Numbered from the stretch's first letter, positions 42,803 through 51,885 are shown. The stretch is 64,000 nt of DNA from JBEDUK01 sp040414485 (GCA_040414485.1 JBEDUK010000021.1:7669-71668); one strand, 5' to 3'. Numbers and translations: made by a program. Notes: a model not told the origin generated them from the sequence alone.

Positions 42803-43030
42803 ATGACCGGATACGTGCTGATCCAGGCCGAGGTGGGGATGGCGAAGGACGTGGGACACGCGCTCTCCTCCGTCGAGGGCGTCACCGGGGTGGACATGGT
42901 GACCGGCCCGTACGATGTGATCGCCCGCACCGAGGCGAAGGACTTCGAACAGCTCGGCACGCTCATGGGCCAGATCTCGAACGTCGCGGGGATCGCTCGC
43001 ACGCTCACCTGCTCGGTCCTGCACGTCTAG
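42803..43030 (+). CDS. Stand-alone Lrp/AsnC ligand-binding (RAM) domain protein
   Basis: A 75-residue protein consisting only of the RAM fold (GYVLIQAEVGMAKDVGHAL...GPYDVIARTEAKDFEQL) without a helix-turn-helix. Such proteins oligomerise and bind amino acids; their targets are mostly unknown. ATG 42803 has GAGGAGG upstream; an earlier in-frame ATG adds unrelated sequence. A TAGGCT hexamer at 42706-42711 is a candidate -10 with an 85-nt leader. It ends 13 nt before the PPOX gene, with which it is probably cotranscribed. Confidence 0.88.
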   Translation: MTGYVLIQAEVGMAKDVGHALSSVEGVTGVDMVTGPYDVIARTEAKDFEQLGTLMGQISNVAGIARTLTCSVLHV

Positions 43031-43043
43031 AGGGGGACGGGCG

Positions 43044-43460
43044 TTGGCACACCGGCCGCTCACCGAGGCCGAGCGCTCGTTCGTCGCGTCTCGGCGGCTC
43101 GGGCGCGTGGCCACCGTCGGGCCTGCCGGCAGGCCCCATGTCGTTCCCGTGATGTACGCGTTCGCCGACGGCGCCTTCTGGTTCTCCTCCGACCCTGGTG
43201 ACCGCAAGGCCCGCGACCTCGGGCCGAATCCCCGGGCGGCACTGGTCGTGGACGAGCCCCCGCCGGTCAAGGCGGGCGTCACGGTGAGCGGTCCCGTCAC
43301 CGTGATCGAGGACGGGGAGGCGTTCGAGATGGCGCAGGATCACCTCGCGGCCGCCGGAGCCGGCGGGAAGCGGCGCCGGATGCCCGGAGAGCAGGTCTAC
43401 GTCCGGCTCGAACCCGAGGACGTCGCCTCCTGGAAGGTGGAAACGCAGCCACAGCCGTAG
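43044..43460 (+). CDS. PPOX-class (pyridoxamine oxidase-like) flavin/F420-binding protein
   Basis: A 138-residue split beta-barrel protein: LTEAERSFVASRRLGRVATV, GRPHVVPVMYAF, and KARDLGPNPRAALVVDE are the usual PPOX/F420 signature. Members bind FMN or F420 and reduce or oxidise small molecules. TTG start at 43044, supported by AGGGGG seven bases upstream and by family alignment at AHRPLTEAE. It is downstream of the RAM-domain gene with a 13-nt gap. Confidence 0.85.
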   Translation: MAHRPLTEAERSFVASRRLGRVATVGPAGRPHVVPVMYAFADGAFWFSSDPGDRKARDLGPNPRAALVVDEPPPVKAGVTVSGPVTVIEDGEAFEMAQDHLAAAGAGGKRRRMPGEQVYVRLEPEDVASWKVETQPQP

Positions 43461-43495
43461 CCGTCGCGGCCCGCGTGGGTAGGCTGACCGAAGCG

Positions 43496-45544
43496 ATGGC
43501 CGTACCCGAAGGGAACCGGCTGGCCGGGGCCACCAGCCCCTACCTGCTCCAGCACGCGGCGAACCCCGTCGACTGGTTCGAGTGGGGCGGCGAGGCGTTC
43601 GCGCGGGCGCGCGACCTCGACCGCCCGGTCCTGCTGTCCGTCGGCTATGCGGCGTGCCATTGGTGCCACGTGATGGCGCACGAGTCCTTCGAGAATCCCG
43701 CGATCGCGGCGCTCATGAACGAGAGCTTCATCAGCATCAAGGTCGACCGGGAGGAGCGCCCGGACGTGGACGCCATCTACATGGACGCCGTCCAGGCCAT
43801 GACGGGGCAGGGCGGCTGGCCGATGACCGTCTTCCTGACGCCGGACGGCGAACCGTTCTATGCGGGAACCTATTTTCCGCCCGAACCGAGGCACGGCATG
43901 CCCGCGTTCCCGCAGGTGCTGTCCGCGGTCGCCGAGACGTGGCGCGAACGCCGTGCCGACGTGCTGCAGCAGGGTGCCCGCGTCGCAGAAGCGCTCCGGC
44001 AGTCCCAGGCGGCGCCCGCATCCGATGACCCGTTCACCCCGGAGGTCCTCCAGCAGGCCGCGCACGGGCTGGCCGGGGCGTTCGACCATCGGTGGGGAGG
44101 GTTCGGCGGGGCGCCGAAGTTCCCGCAACCGATGACGCTCGAGTTCCTCCTCCGCATGCACCTGCGCGGGATGCCGGGGGCGCTGGACATGGTGGCCGCG
44201 ACGCTCGACCGGATGGCCGACGGTGGGATCCACGATCAGATCGGTGGCGGCTTCCACCGCTATTCGGTCGACGGCCGGTGGCACGTGCCGCATTTCGAGA
44301 AGATGCTGCACGACAACGCGCTGCTCGCGCGCCTGTACCTGCACGGCTGGCTCCTGACCGGGACCGACCGGTACCGGGCCACGGTGGTCAACACACTTGA
44401 CTATCTACTGCGGGAGATGCGGCATCCCGGCGGCGGGTTCTTCTCGTCGCAGGACGCCGATTCCGAGGGAGTCGAGGGCAGGTTCTACGTCTGGTCGTGG
44501 GACGAACTCGCGACCGCGGGCGGCGAGCCGGTCGCGAGGTGGTTCGGCGCCCTCCCGGAGGGCAACTGGGAGGGCACGAACGTCCTGTGGACGCCGCGCT
44601 CGCTGAACGAGGTGGCCGACGAGGCTCGTCTGGAACCGCCGGCGCTGCTCGCGCGCGTCGAGGAGGCGACGGCAGCGTTGCTCGAGGTCCGCGACGCCCG
44701 GGTCCGCCCCGGCCTCGATGACAAGGTGCTGGCCGCATGGACGGGCCTGGCCGTGTCCGCCTTCGCGGAGGCGGGCAGCGTGCTCGGCGAGCGCCGGTAC
44801 GTCATGGCCGCGGAAGCCGCCGCCGATTTCGTGCTCGGGGAGATGGGGGACGCGAACGGCAGCCTCAGCCGGTCGTGGCGAGACGGCCGGGTGAGTGGCC
44901 CGGGGTTCCTGGAAGATCACGCCATGATGGCCGCAGGTTGCCTCGAGCTGTACCGGGCCACGTTCGATCCGCGCTGGTTCCTCGAAACAAGGCGCCTCGC
45001 CGACCTGATCCTCGAGCGGTTCGCCGACGGAGCCGGCGGGGGGCTGTTCCAGACGGCAGCGGACGCCGAACACCTGATCGCGCGACCGAAGGAGCTGTTC
45101 GACAACGCGGTTCCGGCTGGCAACTCCGTTGCGGCCGAGGTGTTCTGCCGGCTCTTCCTCCTGACCGGCGAGGCGGGGTACGAACGGGCCGCGGCCTCGG
45201 CGCTCAGCGCGGTGCGAGGGCTGGCGCTGCGCGCGCCCAGCGCGCTCGGGCACGCGCTCGGCGCGGCCGACCTCCTGTTGGCCGGCGGCCCCGAGATCGC
45301 GATCGTCGGCCCAGATGGACCGGAGCGGCGGGCGCTGGTGGGTGAGGCGCGGCAACGCTTCATGCCGAACGCCGTCCTGGCCGTCGCCGACCCCTCGGAG
45401 ACGGATGCCGTGCGCGACGTCGCGCTCCTGGCGGGCCGCGCCACCATCCGGGGCCACGCCGCCGCGTACGTGTGCAGGCGATTCGCGTGCCGGCTGCCGG
45501 TCACGGCTCCCGAGGACCTGGCCGCGGCGCTCGATCAGGGCTGA
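43496..45544 (+). CDS. DUF255 thioredoxin-like / (alpha/alpha)6-barrel protein (YyaL/spermatogenesis-associated 20 type)
   Basis: A 682-residue protein with an N-terminal thioredoxin fold (residues 1-170) containing the CxxC in ACHWCHVMAHESFE. It is followed by a long helical toroid resembling N-acylglucosamine epimerase folds (GGIHDQIGGGFHRYSVDG, HFEKMLHDNALLARLYLHG). Function in bacteria is not established; a redox or cellobiose epimerase-like role has been suggested for relatives. A TAGGCT hexamer ends 10 nt before ATG 43496, which supports this start over GTG 43475. Confidence 0.88.
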   Translation: MAVPEGNRLAGATSPYLLQHAANPVDWFEWGGEAFARARDLDRPVLLSVGYAACHWCHVMAHESFENPAIAALMNESFISIKVDREERPDVDAIYMDAVQAMTGQGGWPMTVFLTPDGEPFYAGTYFPPEPRHGMPAFPQVLSAVAETWRERRADVLQQGARVAEALRQSQAAPASDDPFTPEVLQQAAHGLAGAFDHRWGGFGGAPKFPQPMTLEFLLRMHLRGMPGALDMVAATLDRMADGGIHDQIGGGFHRYSVDGRWHVPHFEKMLHDNALLARLYLHGWLLTGTDRYRATVVNTLDYLLREMRHPGGGFFSSQDADSEGVEGRFYVWSWDELATAGGEPVARWFGALPEGNWEGTNVLWTPRSLNEVADEARLEPPALLARVEEATAALLEVRDARVRPGLDDKVLAAWTGLAVSAFAEAGSVLGERRYVMAAEAAADFVLGEMGDANGSLSRSWRDGRVSGPGFLEDHAMMAAGCLELYRATFDPRWFLETRRLADLILERFADGAGGGLFQTAADAEHLIARPKELFDNAVPAGNSVAAEVFCRLFLLTGEAGYERAAASALSAVRGLALRAPSALGHALGAADLLLAGGPEIAIVGPDGPERRALVGEARQRFMPNAVLAVADPSETDAVRDVALLAGRATIRGHAAAYVCRRFACRLPVTAPEDLAAALDQG

Positions 45545-45565
45545 CGCGGCCGCCCGGCCGGAGAC

Positions 45566-46012
45566 TCAGCCGGTAGGCGGGATCCGGATGTCGAACCGCC
45601 AGTTCAGTCCGGCGAGCGTGTCGTAGTCGATCTGCGGCGACGTCGGCAGGTCCGCGACCTGGCTCGAGACGTCCGCCGCATAGGAGGGGCGGACCGGAAG
45701 GGCGATGGCGTACGCAGCCGACAGCCGGCAGCCGGTGCTGCCGATCGACCGCTCGCGTCCCGCGCCCGTCACCGTCCGACGCAGTTCGCCGCCGACGGGA
45801 TCAAGGAACGTCACGATCCGTTGCTCAACGCCGGGGAACGCCGCCGACAGCAGCCCGCACGGCCGCCCCACCGTCTTGAAGACCTCGCCGTGGACCCGTA
45901 CGGTGGTGTTGCCGCTGCACGCCAAGGTGGCCGCGGCCACCACCGGGATCGCCACCGCGAGCGCCACGACGGTGGGCGTCGGCTGCGACCGTACGGATCC
46001 GAAGCCTGCCAT
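45566..46012 (-). CDS. Putative lipoprotein, unknown function
   Basis: A 148-residue protein with an N-terminal hydrophobic segment (VVALAVAIPVVAAATLACSG) ending in a lipobox-like ATLAC, followed by a beta-rich domain with two further cysteines (RPCGLLSA, STGCRLSA), perhaps disulphide-linked. No family recognised. ATG 46012 is chosen; the longer frame would add charged sequence before the signal peptide. It is convergent with the DUF255 gene and divergent from the lamin-tail gene. Confidence 0.6.
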   Translation of the reverse strand: MAGFGSVRSQPTPTVVALAVAIPVVAAATLACSGNTTVRVHGEVFKTVGRPCGLLSAAFPGVEQRIVTFLDPVGGELRRTVTGAGRERSIGSTGCRLSAAYAIALPVRPSYAADVSSQVADLPTSPQIDYDTLAGLNWRFDIRIPPTG

Positions 46013-46087
46013 TTCGGCGGAGACTAGCCGGTCGGCCGATCCCATCCCGGTTCGGTTTCGTGCGCGCGGGTCGTAGCATGGGCGCAC

Positions 46088-46756
46088 ATGAAGGGAGGGT
46101 CATTGGTGGTCGTGGGGTTGGCGATCGGCGCGGTCGGCGTCCTGATGGCGGTGCTGATCAGGGCTCGATGGGCCCGTCCGGTGGGCGCGATCCTGCTCGT
46201 GGTGGCCTTGCTCGCCGTGGTCGCCGCCGTACAGGCGGGGCCCTCGGACTCGGCGGGGGGCGTCGGGCACACCTCGCCGCCGCGCACGCTCCAGACAGTC
46301 CCCATCGGCACGCCCGCTGCTTCTGCCTCGCCGTCCGGTGTGCATTCGGTCACGCCGCCGCCGGTGCTCCCGCGTCTCCTGAAGCAGATCCATCCCGGCC
46401 TTCTGCCGATCGTGAGGGCGCACGTGTTGAACAAGGAGTTCATCCGACTCACCAACACCGGAACGGGCGACGTGCACATCGGAGGATGGACGGTGTCGAA
46501 CGGAACGTTCTCCTACACGTTCTCGGTGGGGGCCGTGGTGCCGCATGGGCAGTCGCTGGTGATTCGAACCGGTCCGGGTACGAACCTGCCGGCGAACCCG
46601 ACAACGGGTACCCCGGCGACGATCCACCTGAACTCGACCCACTATGTCTGGGCCCACACCGGAGGCCACGTCGTCCTGAAGGACGGCACCGGGCGCGTGA
46701 TCCAGAACTGCACGTACCGTGCCGTCACCGTCAGCGCCCCCTCTGCGTTCTGCTGA
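46088..46756 (+). CDS. Membrane-anchored lamin-tail domain (LTD) protein
   Basis: A 222-residue protein with two N-terminal hydrophobic helices (residues 5-50), a Ser/Pro/Thr linker (about 50-95), and a C-terminal LTD immunoglobulin-like domain with EFIRLTNTGTGDVHIGGWTV, HGQSLVIRTG and GGHVVLKDGTGRVI. LTDs in bacteria are extracytoplasmic and often sit beside nucleases or hydrolases; here the neighbours are a cupin and a DNA glycosylase. TAGCAT at 46074-46079 ends 8 nt before the ATG, indicating a leaderless transcript. Its stop shares one base with the cupin start. Confidence 0.8.
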   Translation: MKGGSLVVVGLAIGAVGVLMAVLIRARWARPVGAILLVVALLAVVAAVQAGPSDSAGGVGHTSPPRTLQTVPIGTPAASASPSGVHSVTPPPVLPRLLKQIHPGLLPIVRAHVLNKEFIRLTNTGTGDVHIGGWTVSNGTFSYTFSVGAVVPHGQSLVIRTGPGTNLPANPTTGTPATIHLNSTHYVWAHTGGHVVLKDGTGRVIQNCTYRAVTVSAPSAFC

Positions 46757-47319
46757 TGGACCAGAGCGGCGCTTCGGACCAGACCGCCGTCACGCTGTCG
46801 GAGCGAACGGTCGGCGACCTGGCGGAGGTGCTGGACAATCTGGGCGTGTTCCGGTGCCAGCCCGAAGAACTGCTGGCGACCTGTCCGTCCGGCTTCCGGC
46901 GCGTGCCGATCACGCAAGGGTCCGGCTTCTACATCTCGCTGCAGGGCTTCGGACCGAACCAGCCCGCGTTCCAGCACACGCACCCCGATTCGGAGGAGTG
47001 GGTCGTTGTGCTGCGCGGCTCGGGCCGCGCGCTGTTCAGCGAGGCGCCGGTAGACCTCGTGACGGGCACGGTCGTCGGGCGTGGGGCCCGGCATCCGCAC
47101 GGGTTCGTCAGCGGCACGGACTCGCTCCACCTGCTGTCGATGCAGCTGCCGCGGCCTGTGGAGGGCGCGACGACGTGGGATGCGCCGGGCGGCACCACGG
47201 ACCCGATCGACTGCGCCTTCGGCGGCACCTGTCGGCGCTGCCCTCGTTGCGGCGGGCACTCGAAGAACCTCCACGGAACGATGTTCACCTGCGAGAACTG
47301 CACGCTCGACTTCGACTGA
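46756..47319 (+). CDS. Cupin-domain protein with C-terminal zinc ribbon
   Basis: A 187-residue protein. Residues 50-140 are a cupin with FQHTHPDSEEWVVVLRGSGR (metal-binding His/His/Glu) and RHPHGFVSG (second-motif His). Residues 155-187 form a zinc ribbon with CRRCPRCGG and CENCTLDFD. The pairing is unusual for cupins, which normally end after the barrel. The cupin may bind a small metal-dependent substrate, and the ribbon may bind nucleic acid or protein; both are inference. The ATG overlaps the LTD stop by one base. Confidence 0.75.
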   Translation: MDQSGASDQTAVTLSERTVGDLAEVLDNLGVFRCQPEELLATCPSGFRRVPITQGSGFYISLQGFGPNQPAFQHTHPDSEEWVVVLRGSGRALFSEAPVDLVTGTVVGRGARHPHGFVSGTDSLHLLSMQLPRPVEGATTWDAPGGTTDPIDCAFGGTCRRCPRCGGHSKNLHGTMFTCENCTLDFD

Positions 47320-47320
47320 G

Positions 47321-47899
47321 GTGAGCCCCTCGAGCGGGCCGGCCGGCCGGCGACCCACGAGGGACGAACTCGAAGCCTCCTTCGGCCGCACGGTTCCCGA
47401 CGTGATCGCGAAGGGCCTCGACGTGCTGTTCGTCGGGATCAATCCGAGCCTCTACTCGGCGGCGGTCGGCCACCACTTCGGACGGCCGGGGAACCGATTC
47501 TGGCCGGCCCTGCACGGCGCCGGGTTCACGGACCGGTTGCTCTCGCCCGATGAGGACCGCGCCCTGCTGCGGTTCGGACTGGGGATCACGAACATCGTCG
47601 CGGGCGCCACGGCGCGGGCCGACCAACTGTCGCCCGCGGATCTCCGCGAGGGAGCCGGCCGCCTGACGGAGACGGCGCGCCGGTTCGCGCCGGCGATGGT
47701 CGCCGTCCTGGGCGTCACCGCCTACAGAGTGGCGTTCGAACAGCCCCGTACCGTGGTCGGTCCCCAGACCGGCCGGCTTGCCGGAGCGGGGTTGTGGGTG
47801 CTGCCGAACCCGAGCGGGTTGAACGCCGGTTACCAGCTGCCCGACCTCATCCGGGCGTTCGGGGATCTCAGGGCGGCGGTGGTGGACCGGCGCCGGTAG
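47321..47899 (+). CDS. mug: Mismatch-specific (G:T/U) DNA glycosylase, Mug family
   Basis: A 192-residue uracil-DNA-glycosylase-fold enzyme of the Mug/TDG branch: FVGINPSLYSAAVGHHFGRPGNRFW (residues around 40-65, not all quoted as one motif in function) with the catalytic Asn in GINPS, and the intercalating loop NPSGLNA near the C-terminus. It removes uracil or thymine mispaired with guanine. The GTG start is 1 nt after the cupin stop. It forms an apparent operon with the LTD and cupin genes. Confidence 0.88.
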   Translation: MSPSSGPAGRRPTRDELEASFGRTVPDVIAKGLDVLFVGINPSLYSAAVGHHFGRPGNRFWPALHGAGFTDRLLSPDEDRALLRFGLGITNIVAGATARADQLSPADLREGAGRLTETARRFAPAMVAVLGVTAYRVAFEQPRTVVGPQTGRLAGAGLWVLPNPSGLNAGYQLPDLIRAFGDLRAAVVDRRR

Positions 47900-47909
47900 C
47901 ATGACCGCG

Positions 47910-49142
47910 ATGAGCGTGCCCGAGGCCGCGATGGGTTGGGTCGCCGGCGATCTCGACTACAACCCCTTCCTGCCGGAGTTCCATCGGGACCCCTATCCCT
48001 TCTACCGCCGGCTCCGGGAGGCGGATCCGGTCCACTGGAACCCGCCGGGCATCTGGGTGCTCACCCGCCATGCGGATGCGGTGGCGATGCTCCGGCATCC
48101 GCGCATGTCGAGCGACTTCCGGAATTCGGACCTCTACGAGGCGTTCCGCCAGATGCAGGGGATCGACCCTTCCACCGAGCGCATGCCGTCGATGCTCTTC
48201 CGCGACCCGCCGGATCACACGCGCCTGCGGGGCCTTGTGACGAAGGCGTTCACGTCCAAGCGGATCGAGGACATGCGCCCCACCATGCAGGCCATCGTGG
48301 ACGAGCTGATCGATGCGGCGCTCGAACGGGGCCAGGTGGACCTCGTGGCCGATCTCGCGTACCCGCTTCCGGTCAGGGTCATCTGCGGGATGCTCGGCGT
48401 GCCGGAGGAGGACCACGGCCGGTTCCACGTGTGGTCGAAGGATCTGGTCGCCACGCTCGACCCGATGGTCGGACCGGAGGCCATGAGCCGCGCGATGGAG
48501 TCCGGCCTGGCGTTCGACGCCTACTTCACGGATCTGATCGCGAAGCGGCGGCGCGATCCTCGCGGCGACCTCCTGACGGCGCTGATCTCCGCCGAGGAGG
48601 AGGGCGGGCGGCTCTCCGAAGAGGAACTGCTCACCCAACTGGTCCTGCTCCTCGTGGCGGGGCACGAGACCACGGTGAACCTGATCTCGAACGGGACGTT
48701 CGCGCTGCTCCGGCATCCCGACCAGCTCCAGCGCCTCCGCGACGATCAGGCGCTCCTGCGGCCCGGCGTGGAGGAACTGCTCCGGTTCTATCCGCCGGTG
48801 CAGCTCACGGGCCGGATCGCCCTGCAGGACATGGAGTTCGGCGGCATGGCGGTGCGGCGCGGCCAGCAGGTCGTGGCGCTGGTCGGCGCGGCGAACCGGG
48901 ACCCGGAGCAGTTCGACGATCCGGATCGCCTGGACCTTGCACGCGACCCGAACCGCCACATCGCGTTCGGAGGCGGCATCCACCATTGCCTGGGCTCGTC
49001 GCTCGCCCGCGCCGAGGGTCAGGTCGCGATCGGGACACTCGTTCGCCGCGCGCGTTCGATAGAGCTGACGACCGACGAGCCCGAGTGGAAGGAAACCATC
49101 ACCCTGCGCGGGCTGGCGAACCTTCCGCTGCGGCTGACCTAG
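47910..49142 (+). CDS. Cytochrome P450
   Basis: A 410-residue soluble bacterial P450: I-helix LLVAGHETTVNLI, ExxR in EELLRFYP, and the haem loop HIAFGGGIHHCLGSSLARAE with the Cys thiolate. It is a monooxygenase depending on an outside ferredoxin/reductase; no ferredoxin gene is adjacent. TAGCAT at 47897-47902 ends 7 nt before the ATG at 47910, so this start is chosen over the ATG at 47901, which lies inside the hexamer. Confidence 0.93.
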   Translation: MSVPEAAMGWVAGDLDYNPFLPEFHRDPYPFYRRLREADPVHWNPPGIWVLTRHADAVAMLRHPRMSSDFRNSDLYEAFRQMQGIDPSTERMPSMLFRDPPDHTRLRGLVTKAFTSKRIEDMRPTMQAIVDELIDAALERGQVDLVADLAYPLPVRVICGMLGVPEEDHGRFHVWSKDLVATLDPMVGPEAMSRAMESGLAFDAYFTDLIAKRRRDPRGDLLTALISAEEEGGRLSEEELLTQLVLLLVAGHETTVNLISNGTFALLRHPDQLQRLRDDQALLRPGVEELLRFYPPVQLTGRIALQDMEFGGMAVRRGQQVVALVGAANRDPEQFDDPDRLDLARDPNRHIAFGGGIHHCLGSSLARAEGQVAIGTLVRRARSIELTTDEPEWKETITLRGLANLPLRLT

Positions 49143-49162
49143 CCGATTGCGAACCGGCTGGG

Positions 49163-50065
49163 TCAGTCTGTCTGTCCGACCTCGCCGACCTCGCCGACCT
49201 CGCCGACCTCTCCGTCCTCGTCGATCCGGATATCGGGGAGCACCAGGTCGAACCCGTCCTCGACGGACGTGATGCGGTCGTCCGCACCCTGGGGCTCGAG
49301 CGCCTCCCAGACGGGCCGAGGGTCCTCCTCCTGGACCATGTCCGAGATGGTCTCCTGCGCCAGTCCCGCGCGTTCCTCGTGGGGGAAGTCGGGCGCCATG
49401 GGGACCGGGGCGGGACCGGGCTCTGAGGTGACGGGCGGCGGGTCCATCTGGCCCACGTCCGTGTGGGCGCGTTCCATCAGTTGCACCGCGGCCTCCTGAC
49501 CTCGCCTGGCGTCCTCCTGGGTGGCGAGGATCGTCGACTCGATGCTGGCCATCACGCCGCGGAGCCGTCCGCGGGTCGCCTCGAGCTCCTTCAGCATCTC
49601 CTCGCGCTTGAGCGCAAGACCGCCGAGGATCCGTTCGGTCTCCGCCCGCGCGCGCCACAGGGTCTCCTCGCCCTCGCGGCGCATCTGGTCCGCGTGCGAG
49701 TCCGCGTCGCGCTTCGTCTGAGCGGCGATCCGCTCGGCCTCTGACCTCATCTGGTCGGCCTCGTCGGAGCCCTCGCGGCGCAGCCGCTCGGCCTCGAGGT
49801 CCGCGGTGTGCAGCAGGTCGGCCATGTGGTTGGCGAGCTGCTTGTACGCGGCCTCCTTCGCGGCCATGTACTGGCGGCGCCCGGCCTCGATCTGATCCCG
49901 CGCGTCCCTGAGCTGCCGCTGCAGCGCGTCGATGTGCGTCGCGACGTTCTGCACGTACGCCCGGACCTCCTCCGGGTCGTAGCCGCGCAGGACGACGGCG
50001 AACTCGGGGTTGTAGAGATCGTCGGCGAGCGGGGGTCCCATCAGATCGATGTCGGCGGTGGACAC
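49163..50065 (-). CDS. DivIVA-domain coiled-coil protein
   Basis: A 300-residue protein. The N-terminal DivIVA-like motif (YNPEFAVVLRGYDPEEVRAY, residues about 18-37) is followed by a long coiled coil (about 40-215), a Pro-rich stretch and an acidic tail ending in four Gly-Glu-Val repeats encoded by 9-bp tandem units. DivIVA/Wag31-like proteins mark cell poles or septa and organise wall synthesis. GTG 50065 is fixed by AAGGAGG five bases upstream. The gene is monocistronic; the opposite-strand P450 converges on it. Confidence 0.85.
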   Translation of the reverse strand: MSTADIDLMGPPLADDLYNPEFAVVLRGYDPEEVRAYVQNVATHIDALQRQLRDARDQIEAGRRQYMAAKEAAYKQLANHMADLLHTADLEAERLRREGSDEADQMRSEAERIAAQTKRDADSHADQMRREGEETLWRARAETERILGGLALKREEMLKELEATRGRLRGVMASIESTILATQEDARRGQEAAVQLMERAHTDVGQMDPPPVTSEPGPAPVPMAPDFPHEERAGLAQETISDMVQEEDPRPVWEALEPQGADDRITSVEDGFDLVLPDIRIDEDGEVGEVGEVGEVGQTD

Positions 50066-50233
50066 GAGCGCCTCCTTGGGCTCTGGGAGGTCGGCACCGG
50101 GGGAAGGGGTCCGGGGGAAACCGAACACGGGCCCCGGAAGAGGCCTCCGTGGCGAAGTCGTTTCCTCGCGCCGAACTGTAGGACGGGATATCGCCGATGC
50201 AAGCATTTCCGGCGAACTCGTCAGGTTGGTATA

Positions 50234-50277
50234 CGAAGCGCCCCGGGCGGGTTCGACCCGCCGCCCGGGGCGCTTCG
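50234..50277. terminator. Strong 17-bp-stem hairpin
   Basis: A perfect inverted repeat with arms CGAAGCGCCCCGGGCGG and CCGCCCGGGGCGCTTCG and a 10-nt loop starts 10 bp beyond the stop of the minus-strand BNR-repeat gene. No T-run follows on that strand. It also lies about 170 bp upstream of the DivIVA start, so it could insulate the two minus-strand genes. Confidence 0.7.
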
Positions 50278-50287
50278 TCGCTTCTGG

Positions 50288-51721
50288 CTACGAAACGGTG
50301 ATGATCGCGAGGTAGAGGTCGAACGCGTGCAGCTTGCCGTCGGGGTTCGTGCCGGTGCTGTTCGAGTTGTCCGACCAGAGCGGGACGAACTTCCCACCGG
50401 CGAACGCCACATGGGTGTAGTCGCCGTAGTCGGTTCCGTTATTCGCGTCTGCGGCGTTCGACGTGCCCTTGCTGATCTGGATGTTCTTGGCGAACGTCTG
50501 CCCACCGTCCGTCGACCACGTGCCCCAGAACTGCGCGTCGTCGTTCGGGACGCCGTTCGTGTCGCCCTTGCCGCCGGTCCCATGGTCCTTTCGGCAGTCG
50601 AACCACGCGATGCCGATGTCTCCGGTGGACTCGTCCAGCGCGAGGCCGGGGTTGAACTGGCTGTTCTTGCCGCCGTCGTCGTTGAGACGAACAGCCTTGC
50701 TCCAGGTCTTGGTGTTGTTGTCGCTGTACTGGAACATCACGTCCATGTTGTTGGATTCGTCGGGGTTCTCGGACAGCCAGATCGCGTAGAGACGTCCGTT
50801 GTGCGGACCGCCGGTGCGGTCGTACGCCAGGTTGAACTCCGCGTCGACGGAGCGTCCCGACTGCGCCGGGATGTAGTCGAAGCCCCCGACGTTGGTGGTC
50901 GTCAGCAGCTTCGGCGTGTTGAAACCCTTCGGCCCGAGGCCGTCCGGGTCCACGGCCGTCCACAGGTCGGCCGGTCCCTCGCCTCCGGTCGGGTTCTGGT
51001 AGGACACGACCACCTTGCCCGAAGGGCTGATCTCGACGTCGCCGTAGTCACCGACGCCGTTGTCTCCCGGAACCTCCTCGCGCGCGTGGAGTTTGCCCAC
51101 GTCGCCGAAGCCACGGACCTTCGCTCCCGCGGCCACCACGTGCGAGTCTCCGGTCGTCGTGTACGTCACCCACACGGACCCGGCACCCGTCGAGATGGTC
51201 GGCTGGTCGGCGAACCCACCGCCGCGATGCGGGCCGGCCTTGCGTTCGTGTGCCGAACGGGCGCTGACGCTGCCCAGGAGCGTGAAGGACTCGCCGTCGT
51301 CCGTCGACAGGAACACGGGCACGCTGTCCGGCAGGCTCGAGTAGAGGTAGGCCATGAACAGGTTGCCGAATTCGTCGAACGAGAGCGAGGGGTCGCAGCA
51401 GGCGTCCGAGAACGTGTGCTGGCTCCACGTCTTCCCGGAGTCGTGCGACCAGGATTCCAGCAGGCCGCCGGGCGCGTTCGCCAGCGTGACGATGTTGTGG
51501 GTGTTCGTCGGGTCGACGGCGACGGTCTGTTCGGCCTGATTGCCGGTAAGCGGCGTCGCGTCGATGTTCGTCGGAACCGAAGCCGGACGCTCCGCCGTCG
51601 AGGTCCGTGCCGCCTTCGCGGCGGCCGCGAACGCCACGTTGGAGCCGGCGACCGTAGCGACCGCGACGGCGGCCAGCGAGACCGCTGCGAGCGCAGCCGT
51701 GATGCGAGTTGGACGTGCCAC
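50288..51721 (-). CDS. Secreted BNR-repeat / sialidase-fold protein 1
   Basis: A 477-residue protein with a Sec signal peptide (residues 1-32) and a six-bladed propeller with several Asp-box-like S-x-D-x-G-x-x-W motifs (SHDSGKTWSQH, STDDGESF, YSDNNTKTW, STDGGQTF). After the signal it shares the segment TNIDATPLTGNQAEQTVAVD with a paralogue at 59437. The Arg triad of true sialidases cannot be confirmed, so an enzyme role is unproven. It is probably an exported glycan-binding or glycan-cleaving protein. A strong hairpin follows its stop. Confidence 0.82.
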   Translation of the reverse strand: MARPTRITAALAAVSLAAVAVATVAGSNVAFAAAAKAARTSTAERPASVPTNIDATPLTGNQAEQTVAVDPTNTHNIVTLANAPGGLLESWSHDSGKTWSQHTFSDACCDPSLSFDEFGNLFMAYLYSSLPDSVPVFLSTDDGESFTLLGSVSARSAHERKAGPHRGGGFADQPTISTGAGSVWVTYTTTGDSHVVAAGAKVRGFGDVGKLHAREEVPGDNGVGDYGDVEISPSGKVVVSYQNPTGGEGPADLWTAVDPDGLGPKGFNTPKLLTTTNVGGFDYIPAQSGRSVDAEFNLAYDRTGGPHNGRLYAIWLSENPDESNNMDVMFQYSDNNTKTWSKAVRLNDDGGKNSQFNPGLALDESTGDIGIAWFDCRKDHGTGGKGDTNGVPNDDAQFWGTWSTDGGQTFAKNIQISKGTSNAADANNGTDYGDYTHVAFAGGKFVPLWSDNSNSTGTNPDGKLHAFDLYLAIITVS

Positions 51722-51885
51722 GTGGTGCCTCCCCTCTTCCCTTCACCGGACGAGCAAGTGGCCATGCCAGGGGGGTCGCCCGCGCGGCTGGCCCACCGCC
51801 GGCACATCGTCCCACACGAGTCTCGGTTTGGCTCACGCGCCATCCACCGCCGCGCGGGTCCCGCACGGACCCGGCCCGGCGGTCT

